DNA of 5,355 nucleotides from NCBI GenBank assembly GCA_036401335.1, contig DASWVC010000362.1, positions 1-5,355 of the forward strand, written 5' to 3'. A program made the position numbers and the translations under genes. The DNA comes from DASWVC01 sp036401335. GTDB taxonomy: Bacteria > Verrucomicrobiota > Verrucomicrobiia > Chthoniobacterales > JAFAMB01. Within the stretch, counting starts at the first letter, position 1, and each line of letters begins with the position of its first letter. This document shows positions 1 to 4,827 of this stretch, piece by piece. The notes below the pieces were generated by a model. It saw only the letters and a program-made list of their open reading frames with translations, ran no database searches and was not told the origin of the DNA.

Positions 1-1382
1 AGGGCGCGGAGCGCGGCGGTGCGTTGCGCGGTCAGGTCTTCGACGAGCGCGCCGGAAAAGCCGGGTCGGTTCTCGTCTTCATCGTGGGCGTTACTTTCCG
101 CCCCGTTGCCGTTGCCGTTCCCGGTGTGGCCTGCCGCCGAGGCAAGCTGCCGCTGGTCTTCTTTGCGAACGAACCCGCGCAGGACGCAGGGTTCGCCGTC
201 CGGTTCGACGCTGACCACGGCCCCGGCGCATGCCTTGTCTTCGTCCCGGAATTGCCACGTTTGCTCCCGGATCGCTTCCAGCCGGGTTTCGATGCGTTCC
301 AATTGCGTCGTGGCTTCATCCGGCCAGGGGCATTCGTCGCCGTGCGCTTCGTCCAACTCGGCCTGCTCGGCCTGCAACGCTTCGCGCTCGGCCTGGAGTT
401 CGGGCGCGAGCGGGACGGTGACGGGCCGGATGCGCCCGAGGGTCGCAAGGCGGGCGTGGTCGAGCTTCGCCGACACTTCGACCCATTTCCAGCCTTCGGC
501 CCGGATCGAGGCGGCGACGGTTTCCAGCTTTTCGGCCACGAGCCGGTCCAGCAGGGCCGGGTCATCCAAGTAGCCGTCGTGGCCGGCCTGGAACAGGTCG
601 CGTTCGAGGCCGCCGCCTGCCGCGAGGTAAGCGTCCAGGCCCACCAGCCGCGCGCGGGGATCGGTCGCGTGGACCTTGCCTTGCGTCAGGGCCGAGCGCA
701 GGGCGTGGGGCTGGCGCTGCCAGGGGTGCGCTTCGGCGTCGTTCCAGGCGCGTTCCTGGGCCGCGTGGTCGGCGCTGACGGTAAGGGCCATCAATTGGTC
801 CAGGGTCAAGTCCCCGGCGCGGTAACGGGCGAACAGGACGGGCGAAACCTGGGCGAGCTTCAACCGCTGCCGCACGTAGAGCGCGGTCACGCCGAAGCGG
901 GCGGCAACCGCTTCCGTTCCCACACCTTGTTCGGTGAGTTCTCGGAACGCCAGGAATTCGTCGGCGGGGTGCATCGCTTCGCGGATCACGTTTTCGGCGA
1001 GGCTGCGTTCCTGGGCGTCCGTCCGGTCCAGGAGGCGGCAGGGGACCGCAAACGTGGGCGGGATTTCCCCGGCCTGGGCGAGTTGGGTCAGGGCCGCCAA
1101 GCGGCGGCCGCCCGCGACCACTTCAAAGCGCCCGGTCGGCTGGCCTTCGGGACCGGCCTCGGGCAGGACGCTCAGGTTTTGGAGCAAGCCGTGGGTGCGC
1201 AAAGAGGCCACCAGTTGCGGCAGGGCGGCGTCGCGGGCGGTCTGCCGCACGTTGAGCGGCGAGGGGACCAGTTGGCTCAGGGGCAGGTGGAGCAATTCAA
1301 AGGCGGGCGTCGCGCCGTTCGGGATTTCCGGCGTGGATCGGGCGGGTTTCGGGGTGCGGGTTTTCATGGCTTTGGCGTGCAT
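1..1382 (-). CDS. parB: ParB-like plasmid partition/nuclease-fold protein, 3' end beyond window
   Basis: The frame is open from ATG 1382 to the window edge (460 codons, no stop), so the C-terminus is missing. The N-terminal part is a ParB/Spo0J-type domain. Residues about 28-45 hold the strand leading into SPLNVR. Residues 85-98 read RFEVVAGGRRLAAL, the GxRR box that binds CTP in ParB proteins. Residues 125-146 hold ENVIREAMHPADEF, the ENxxR box. A helix-turn-helix follows at about 150-175 (VAARFGVTALYVRQRLKL). Beyond this come an acidic, coiled-coil-prone region (about 325-385) and a Gly/Asn linker near 430, ending in LVEDLTAQRTAALRA. The length and MHPADEF motif fit the long ParB-like proteins of plasmids and integrative elements rather than short chromosomal ParB. 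Inferred role: binding centromere-like DNA for segregation, or regulation. An in-frame ATG at 1367 is an alternative start; neither has a Shine-Dalgarno. It lies 11 bp after the GIY-YIG gene, probably co-transcribed. No ParA is visible. Confidence 0.93.
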   Translation of the reverse strand, partial: MHAKAMKTRTPKPARSTPEIPNGATPAFELLHLPLSQLVPSPLNVRQTARDAALPQLVASLRTHGLLQNLSVLPEAGPEGQPTGRFEVVAGGRRLAALTQLAQAGEIPPTFAVPCRLLDRTDAQERSLAENVIREAMHPADEFLAFRELTEQGVGTEAVAARFGVTALYVRQRLKLAQVSPVLFARYRAGDLTLDQLMALTVSADHAAQERAWNDAEAHPWQRQPHALRSALTQGKVHATDPRARLVGLDAYLAAGGGLERDLFQAGHDGYLDDPALLDRLVAEKLETVAASIRAEGWKWVEVSAKLDHARLATLGRIRPVTVPLAPELQAEREALQAEQAELDEAHGDECPWPDEATTQLERIETRLEAIREQTWQFRDEDKACAGAVVSVEPDGEPCVLRGFVRKEDQRQLASAAGHTGNGNGNGAESNAHDEDENRPGFSGALVEDLTAQRTAALRA

Positions 1383-1393
1383 GGCGGTGGTTT

Positions 1394-1906
1394 TCAAAAA
1401 CAAAGGGAGGGGTCCGGGGGGAGGGGAGCGGGGGAAGCGGGGTCCGGCAGGACGCAGGCGACCGTGCGGCGTCGGGGACGGGGGCGGGTCATTTCCTTCG
1501 CGGTGAGGCGGGCCGCGCACGCTTCGCAAAGCGGACGGCGTTGGCGTGCGGTGCGGTAAGCGAAGGCGGCGGGCTGGCCGCAGGCGCAGGGGGCGTCGTC
1601 GCCGCAGGCTTCGAGGCAACCGTTGCCGAGCCGCACCGGGCGGGATCGGGCGAGGCAGAGCGGGCAGCGGTCGGTCGCGGCCCCGGCGTTCTTGAGGGAG
1701 CGTTCCTGGGCGCGGTCGGCCCCTTCCCAGATCCGGACCAGGAGCAGCTCGATGCCTTCGGCCACGGCGCGGGCGGTGAGGTTTGCGCCGGTGCCGTTGC
1801 GGTGGTGGGCGACGCGCCCCGGAATGCGCCGCGCCCAGCCGAGGTAATGTTTGGCGTGCCGGAAAGGCCGGGAGAAGTGGAGGAGGTAAACGCCTCCGCG
1901 AACCAT
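1394..1906 (-). CDS. GIY-YIG-fold nuclease-like protein with Cys-rich C-terminal extension
   Basis: This 170-aa protein has a compact GIY-YIG-like module at residues 5-73. GVY (5-7) and YLG (21-23) stand for the GIY and YIG strands. R31 sits in the following helix where the catalytic Arg is expected, and E68 in QERSLKN fits the metal-binding Glu. It resembles a family of short proteins that begin GVYLLHF and end with a CPLC motif. After this module comes an unusual extension with many Cys residues: CPLC (81-84), C97, C101, C107, C109 and CEAC (127-130). These could form one or two zinc sites. A basic stretch (PRPRRR) and a Pro-rich tail follow. The likely role is DNA or RNA cleavage or binding, but the substrate is unknown. 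It starts directly behind a promoter, 5 nt after the -10 box, so the message may be leaderless, and it is followed 11 bp later by parB. The family start is short, so ATG 1906 fits well. Confidence 0.85.
   Translation of the reverse strand: MVRGGVYLLHFSRPFRHAKHYLGWARRIPGRVAHHRNGTGANLTARAVAEGIELLLVRIWEGADRAQERSLKNAGAATDRCPLCLARSRPVRLGNGCLEACGDDAPCACGQPAAFAYRTARQRRPLCEACAARLTAKEMTRPRPRRRTVACVLPDPASPAPLPPDPSLCF
1405..1442 (+). other. Cluster of six G-runs, possible G-quadruplex
   Basis: The plus strand has G-runs at 1405-1407, 1409-1412, 1416-1421, 1423-1426, 1430-1434 and 1439-1442, separated by 1-4 nt. That satisfies the usual pattern of four or more runs of at least three G. It lies at the 3' end of the GIY-YIG gene, just before parB, on the template strand, so the mRNA would be C-rich. 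In protein it encodes the Pro-rich tail, so simple composition bias could also explain it. Confidence 0.4.
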
Positions 1907-1940
1907 GCTTTATTATGTCACTAGTAACATATTAAAGCAA
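1907..1940 (-). promoter_or_regulatory. Promoter within a 32-bp near-perfect dyad (copy 1)
   Basis: On the minus strand there is a -35-like TTGCTT (1940-1935), a 17-bp spacer and a -10 CATAAT (1917-1912; 5 of 6 bases match TATAAT). This is followed after 5 nt by the ATG of the GIY-YIG gene. The same bases form a dyad: arms 1907-1919 (GCTTTATTATGTC) and 1926-1938 around the self-complementary centre ACTAGT (1920-1925). Only two of 13 arm pairs mismatch. The dyad spans the space between and partly over -35 and -10, where a bound dimeric repressor would block RNA polymerase. A second copy lies before ssb at 4719-4752. Sequence and symmetry are seen directly; regulation is inferred. Confidence 0.72.
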
Positions 1941-2021
1941 CTAAATAACGCGGCATTTTAATGTTTTTTTGCGCTTTTTCCGGGGGGCGTTTTCTCCCGG
2001 ATTCGTCCTCCGTGGGGGGTG
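1941..2021. other. AT-rich to G-rich spacer between promoter copy 1 and element A
   Basis: No gene is supported here. The part next to the promoter is AT-rich, with a small palindrome CATTTTAATG (1954-1963) and a T7 run (1964-1970). The minus-strand string GCGCAAAA near 1973-1966 matches one in the equivalent position next to element B (4835-4828). The rest (1981-2020) is GC-rich with short G-runs and no clear structure. Confidence 0.4.
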
Positions 2022-2354
2022 TTTTTGCGGGGCGGGCAGGCCCGTCGCGCCGAGGCACGAGGCGGGGCCTGCCGAAACGCAAAAAGGCAGCCACTTCCGG
2101 CTGCCGCCGGGCCGGCGGGTCAAGCCCGGCCACGGAATAAAAAGCGGAGGCTGGGCGGAGCGGCTTTATGCCGGAGGCCCGGGCTTGCACGCGCCCGGTC
2201 CGCGCAGGCATTCACGCGCGCCGCGGCCAGGAAACGTCCCGGTGCGCCGCACGAGACGGCGTTCCCGATCTGCCGCCGACCCGGGAGGCGGAACCCCCCA
2301 CCCCGACGGTGCCGGCGCATCCCGGCGGCCGCCCGTTTAACCGAAAGAAAGGCC
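2022..2354 (-). ncRNA. Intergenic element A, candidate structured RNA (copy 1 of 2)
   Basis: This non-coding element matches element B (4828-5197) in ordered blocks. On the plus strand these are ACGCAAAAAG (2077-2086), ACGGAATAAAAAGCG (2132-2146, identical in both), GAGCGGCTTTATGCCGGA (2158-2175, identical), GAAACG (2231-2236), CCCGGTGCGnnGCACG (2238-2253) and GCCGCCCnTTTAACC (2328-2342). Predicted pairings: TTTTTGCG 2022-2029 with 2078-2085, enclosing a perfect 9-bp stem 2035-2043/2065-2073; GCTTTAT 2164-2170 with ATAAAAAGC 2137-2145; GTGC/GCAC 2242-2245/2249-2252; and a weak GGCC stem 2327-2330/2351-2354 around the conserved TTTAACC loop. A 4-nt spacing change between shared blocks shifts the frame, so coding is unlikely. 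Strand is assigned minus because an intrinsic terminator and one G-U wobble fit that strand. I do not recognise it as a named RNA family; a DNA element (REP- or MITE-like repeat, binding array) remains possible. Confidence 0.6.
2081..2105 (-). terminator. Intrinsic terminator downstream of the HTH gene
   Basis: Read on the minus strand, a perfect 7-bp GC-rich stem GGCAGCC/GGCTGCC (2105-2099 and 2092-2086) with a 6-nt loop is followed at once by five T (2085-2081). This is a good rho-independent terminator for transcripts from the ssb-HTH operon or for an RNA covering element A. The T-run and the following GCG can also pair with 2022-2029, so termination might compete with another fold. The equivalent site in element B lacks this clean stem. 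Confidence 0.7.
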
Positions 2355-2359
2355 AGGCC

Positions 2360-2779
2360 CTATTTCGCGGCAGGACGCGCCGAGGGAGCCGGAGCAACCC
2401 CCGGCTTGGCCGCTTTCGGGTGCGCCTGGAGCAACGTTTCGAGCAGGCGGGCCTTGTCGTCGGGGGGGACGCGTTGGCCTTCCTCCCAACTGCGGAGGGT
2501 CGAAAAGGTGACGTAAAAGAAAAAGCCCCGCAGCACCTCGGCGGCCTGGGGCTGGGACAAGCCGTTGCGGACGCGCCAGGCTTTGAGCGCCAACGCTGCC
2601 GGGTGGACCTCGACGCCGCGCAGCTCGGCGGCGTACCGTTTGCCCACCTGGTCGTGGGTGGGCCGGCCGCGGCCGGGGCGCTTGGCGGGTTTCGGGGCGT
2701 CCGGAAGGGGCTTCATGCAGGGGCAAAAATCCGGTTTGTCCCGGCAAAAAGCAACCCTGGTTTTCGGAAGGGCATGCAT
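2360..2779 (-). CDS. XRE-like helix-turn-helix protein, possible operon regulator
   Basis: A 139-aa basic protein. Residues 60-117 resemble a Cro/C1 (XRE)-type helix-turn-helix: ALALKAWRVRNGLSQPQAAEVL (helices 1-2), then STLRSWEEGQRVPP (93-106, recognition helix and the usual WExG..xP end). Between helices 2 and 3 lies an unusually long aromatic turn, RGFFFYVTF (84-92). The N-terminal 45 residues are basic and Pro-rich with a small Cys cluster (C12, C19, C21), and the tail is Ala/Pro-rich. ATG 2779 is preferred over internal Met22 because GAGGAA lies 5 nt upstream. It is the last gene of the ssb operon, 44 bp after the orphan gene. It could bind the dyads at 1907-1940 and 4719-4752; this is inference. 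Sure of the HTH, unsure of its target. Confidence 0.85.
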   Translation of the reverse strand: MHALPKTRVAFCRDKPDFCPCMKPLPDAPKPAKRPGRGRPTHDQVGKRYAAELRGVEVHPAALALKAWRVRNGLSQPQAAEVLRGFFFYVTFSTLRSWEEGQRVPPDDKARLLETLLQAHPKAAKPGVAPAPSARPAAK

Positions 2780-2784
2780 GGGTT

Positions 2785-2790
2785 TTCCTC
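2785..2790 (-). promoter_or_regulatory. Shine-Dalgarno of the HTH gene
   Basis: GAGGAA on the minus strand lies 5 nt before ATG 2779. It decides the start against Met22, which has no such sequence. It is the only clear Shine-Dalgarno among the genes in this window. Confidence 0.65.
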
Positions 2791-2795
2791 ACGGT

Positions 2796-2823
2796 CCCGC
2801 GTTCCCCGCCGTCAGAACGCGGG
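2796..2823 (-). promoter_or_regulatory. Intercistronic hairpin before the HTH gene
   Basis: A perfect 9-bp stem, CCCGCGTTC/GAACGCGGG (2796-2804 with 2815-2823), has a 10-nt loop. It starts one base after the stop codon of the orphan gene and ends before the Shine-Dalgarno of the HTH gene. No T-run follows, so it is not a terminator. It may protect mRNA ends or affect translation. Confidence 0.55.
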
Positions 2824-3135
2824 CTAGAACAGGTTGGGCAATTCCGGTTGGATGGCCTGCAACGGGTGGGCGGTCAACGCGTAGCGGGCCTCCGGGTGGC
2901 AAAGGTCCGCGAACGCCCGCCAGAAGGCGGGCAGGTCGCCGCGGGCGAGGCAGCGGTGAAGCGCGGCGCGTTCGCCACTGGCGGGGCCTTCGGCGCGCTC
3001 GGCCAGCCAGGCGCACGCCTGGGCCTCGCCGGTGAACAGGTGGCACTGCAGGCCCGCCGAGTCGTCGCAGGCCAGGGTGTACAGCGTGAAGGCGCGCGGC
3101 GAGGCCGCGGCGCGGATCCGGGTGGAAGGGTTCAT
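2824..3135 (-). CDS. Hypothetical protein, 103 aa
   Basis: I do not recognise this protein. It is soluble-looking, with no signal peptide or membrane segment. The N-terminus is basic (MNPSTRIRAAASPR). A predicted strand-rich part follows (AFTLYTLACDDSAGLQCHLF, 15-34), then helices with several Trp, Ala and Arg residues (39-80). It ends in QPELPNLF. Five Cys are scattered (23, 31, 41, 62, 79) and do not form a clear metal motif. The frame is believable because it fills the space between two well-supported genes with the same strand and codon style, and reads as an ordinary globular protein, unlike the Arg/Pro-rich shadow frames. No Shine-Dalgarno precedes ATG 3135. Its position suggests a helper of the DUF932/SSB operon. 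Confidence 0.72.
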   Translation of the reverse strand: MNPSTRIRAAASPRAFTLYTLACDDSAGLQCHLFTGEAQACAWLAERAEGPASGERAALHRCLARGDLPAFWRAFADLCHPEARYALTAHPLQAIQPELPNLF

Positions 3136-3160
3136 AAGGAAAGCCAGGGAAAAGGGCGGG

Positions 3161-3186
3161 GGGCCGGAGGCGTTCGCCTCCGGCCC
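3161..3186 (-). terminator. Strong intercistronic hairpin, possible attenuator
   Basis: A perfect inverted repeat, GGGCCGGAGGCG (3161-3172) with CGCCTCCGGCCC (3175-3186), folds into an 11-bp stem with a GTTC-type loop. On the minus strand only a broken, C-rich tail with four T follows (near 3153-3150). It is therefore at best a partial terminator between the DUF932 gene and the orphan gene, and could lower downstream expression or stabilise the upstream message. Confidence 0.5.
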
Positions 3187-3202
3187 GCGCCGCGCGGGTG
3201 GG

Positions 3203-4042
3203 TTAGGGCGTTTGGGCGCGCAAGGTTTCGGCCATCTCCCAAAGGGCCTTGTTGAGCCGGAGGTCCTCGTCGATGCCGGTCAGGGCGCGGCTCCTGGGCA
3301 TCCCCTGCCCGTTGGGCCGCCGGCGCGAGGGATCCCGCTGGCCGCCCCGCACGGCATTTTCCTGGATGCAATTGAACGTGGTCCAGAGGTCCTTTTGGCC
3401 GTCGCCGTAGCGGCGGGGGGTGAGGAGTTTTTCCGGGCTCACCGGCGCTTGCGCCGCGCTGCCCCAGCGGAAGGCGACGGCAGCGGCGGCCAGTTCCCGC
3501 CGTTCGGCATCCGTCAAAACCCGGTCCTGGAAAAGTTTCACCTTGTCCATCACGCCCGGGACGGCTTCCAGCAGGGCGAAACTCGCCTGGGTCACGGCGT
3601 CCGGGTGGAAGCCGGCGTGTTTCAGGGCGATGCGGGCAAAGGTGGCGTCGGCGACCACCAAGCCGTTGAGGCAGACGAGCCGGAACAGCCCACAATGGAG
3701 CTGGTAGGCGCTGCTGCGGTCGTGGCTGTTGAGCAGCACCAGCTCGGGCCGAACCTGGTGGAGCTGCCCGCGTTCCAGGTGCTCGGCGCGGGCGAAGCGC
3801 AGGCAGTGCTTTTGGAAGCCCTGCCGGGCGGCGTTGCGCACGGGTTGTTCGGCGGCGCGCACGGGCAGCCAACCGGCCCCGCGCATCCCTTTGAGGATGG
3901 AGCTGGTGGGCAGGAAGGAATAGCGATCCGACACGCCCTCCATGGGTTGGGCGGCGAAGACGGAGGGGGCGACGCGCCGCAGCGCGTCGTCGGACAACGG
4001 GGTTGCGGCGGCGGAAGGGGAACGGTAATTTAAGAGGCTCAT
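3203..4042 (-). CDS. DUF932-family plasmid/phage protein
   Basis: A 279-aa protein counted from ATG 4042. It carries hallmarks of the DUF932 family (also called phage/plasmid-like proteins): SVFA near the start, SDRYSFLPTS (38-47), FQKHCLRF (76-83), PELVLLNSHDRSSAYQL (99-115), GLFRLVCLNGLVV (118-130) and, late in the protein, LWTTFNCIQENAVRGG (219-234) followed by a basic segment and LNKALW. The family is common on plasmids, phages and integrative elements. Its biochemical role is not established. A GTG at 4093 would add 17 residues but lies within the 4080-4103 hairpin and has no Shine-Dalgarno; MSLLNY at 4042 looks like a usual family start. It lies 78 bp downstream of ssb, which suggests a shared role in element DNA metabolism. 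Confidence 0.93.
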   Translation of the reverse strand: MSLLNYRSPSAAATPLSDDALRRVAPSVFAAQPMEGVSDRYSFLPTSSILKGMRGAGWLPVRAAEQPVRNAARQGFQKHCLRFARAEHLERGQLHQVRPELVLLNSHDRSSAYQLHCGLFRLVCLNGLVVADATFARIALKHAGFHPDAVTQASFALLEAVPGVMDKVKLFQDRVLTDAERRELAAAAVAFRWGSAAQAPVSPEKLLTPRRYGDGQKDLWTTFNCIQENAVRGGQRDPSRRRPNGQGMPRSRALTGIDEDLRLNKALWEMAETLRAQTP

Positions 4043-4079
4043 AACTGACGGAAGTGCATTTGTGGGTGGTTGGGTGGGA

Positions 4080-4103
4080 CCGGGGGCGTTCACGCACCCC
4101 CGG
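4080..4103 (-). promoter_or_regulatory. Intercistronic hairpin between ssb and the DUF932 gene
   Basis: CCGGGGG (4080-4086) pairs with CCCCCGG (4097-4103); CG/CG pairs can extend the stem inside the 10-nt loop. No T-run follows on the minus strand, so this is not a terminator. The alternative GTG start at 4093 would sit in this structure, which argues for ATG 4042. Confidence 0.5.
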
Positions 4104-4120
4104 CCCCGGTGAAGAAAAGG

Positions 4121-4657
4121 TCAGGCGGCAACCTTCTTCGCGGGCCGCCGGAACAGTTTGGGTTTGGCGGCGGGAGCGGGCGCGGGTTCTGCCACGGCGG
4201 CCACCGGTTCGGGCGCGGGCGTTTCGGCGGCGGGTTGCGGGGCCGGCGCGTCCGGTTCGGGTTGCGCCTTCGGGGTTTCCTCCCCGCCCTCGATCTGGTC
4301 CCACCCGCGCGGCGTCTGGTCCTTGGGCCGGTATTGGGTGAACTGCCAGCGTTCCGCCTTCAGGTAGAGTTTGGAACGGTTTTCGCCCGTCTCCGCGTCT
4401 TCCCAGCGGAATTCGCGGATCTTGCCTTCCACAAAAAGTTCCTGGCCTTTCCGGGCGAGCCGAGCCAGGGCCTGGGCGCTCGGTCCCCACACGCGCACGT
4501 CGACGAACGTGGAGACCTGACGGCGTTCGCCGGCCTCGGTGTCGTAGGTTTCGTTCACGCCGAGGCGGATGTCGGCCAGTTGGTGCCCTTTGGGGGTGCC
4601 GCGCAGTTGCGGGTCGCTGGTGAGGTTGCCGACGAGTTTGACTTCATTGAGGAACAT
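4121..4657 (-). CDS. ssb: Single-stranded DNA-binding protein with a non-acidic C-terminus
   Basis: A 178-aa SSB. Residues 1-110 form the OB-fold: NEVKLVGNLTSDPQLRGTPKG (4-24), ADIRLGVN (28-35), STFVDVRVWG (49-58), LARLARKGQELFVEGKIREFRWED (64-87) and SKLYLKAERWQF (95-106), with the usual aromatic residues for ssDNA stacking. An Ala/Pro/Glu-rich flexible linker follows (about 122-163). The end is basic, KLFRRPAKKVAA. The acidic tip (DDDIPF-like) by which bacterial SSBs recruit partner enzymes is absent. This is no sequence artefact I can see: the frame runs cleanly to its stop, which lies near the next gene. It is the first gene of the operon, with a leader of about 60 nt from the promoter at 4719-4752. 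No Shine-Dalgarno is visible. It probably protects element ssDNA during replication or transfer. Confidence 0.96.
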   Translation of the reverse strand: MFLNEVKLVGNLTSDPQLRGTPKGHQLADIRLGVNETYDTEAGERRQVSTFVDVRVWGPSAQALARLARKGQELFVEGKIREFRWEDAETGENRSKLYLKAERWQFTQYRPKDQTPRGWDQIEGGEETPKAQPEPDAPAPQPAAETPAPEPVAAVAEPAPAPAAKPKLFRRPAKKVAA

Positions 4658-4718
4658 AAGGTGAATCGAAGTAAGGTTTGGGTTAGGAAATCGAGAGGTT
4701 TAGTGACTGCCTCCGACG

Positions 4719-4752
4719 TTTTTAATATGACACTAGTGACATAATAAAGCAA
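4719..4752 (-). promoter_or_regulatory. Promoter within a 32-bp dyad (copy 2), upstream of ssb
   Basis: On the minus strand there is a -35-like TTGCTT (4752-4747), a 17-bp spacer and a -10 CATATT (4729-4724; 4 of 6 matches). The dyad has arms 4719-4731 and 4738-4750 around ACTAGT (4732-4737). The arm next to -35 is identical over 13 bp (GCTTTATTATGTC) to one arm of copy 1 at 1907-1919. The other arm is less symmetric (four of 13 pairs mismatch). The dyad copy and hexamer spacing are shared with the other operon promoter, which implies a common regulator. The predicted start near 4717 gives a leader of about 60 nt. Confidence 0.7.
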
Positions 4753-4798
4753 CCGGATATTTCGCTTTTCTGGATTCTTTTTGCCCCTGCAGCCTTAA

Positions 4799-4827
4799 AT
4801 AATAACTTATTTGTAATGTGTTATTAA
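4799..4827 (-). promoter_or_regulatory. Possible second promoter upstream of ssb
   Basis: On the minus strand, TTAATA (4827-4822), a 17-bp spacer and TATTAT (4804-4799) form promoter-like hexamers. They overlap a 7-bp inverted repeat, TAATAAC/GTTATTA (4800-4806 with 4820-4826). In such AT-rich DNA chance matches are likely, so this is tentative. Confidence 0.3.

Noticed and set aside
24..1559. 511-aa open frame on the plus strand
   Set aside because: It lies antisense to the well-supported ParB-like and GIY-YIG frames. High GC keeps the opposite strand open. Its translation has no recognisable domain.
1907..1938. Centromere (parS) or recombination site
   Set aside because: The dyad sits exactly on promoter hexamers in both copies, which fits an operator better. 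A partition role cannot be excluded but has no direct support here.
1921..2211. 96-aa minus frame in element A and 110-aa minus frame at 4824-5156 in element B as homologous small proteins
   Set aside because: Both contain SGIKPL, encoded by the shared 18-nt block, but the next shared block is read in different frames because of a 4-nt indel. The frame in A also runs through the terminator and promoter. The similarity is at the nucleotide level.
2328..2342. Integron attC-like core site GTTTAAC
   Set aside because: The heptamer fits the core pattern in A, but B has CTTTAAC, which does not. I found no matching second core at the proper distance and no integrase.
3032..4033. 333-aa plus-strand open frame
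   Set aside because: It is antisense to the DUF932 and orphan genes and has no recognisable motif.
4043..4093. GTG 4093 as start of the DUF932 gene
   Set aside because: It lacks a Shine-Dalgarno and lies inside a hairpin. The ATG at 4042 gives a typical family N-terminus.
3132..4490. 452-aa minus-strand open frame
   Set aside because: It spans both the ssb and DUF932 genes in another frame and is Arg/Pro-rich, typical of an off-frame reading in GC-rich DNA.
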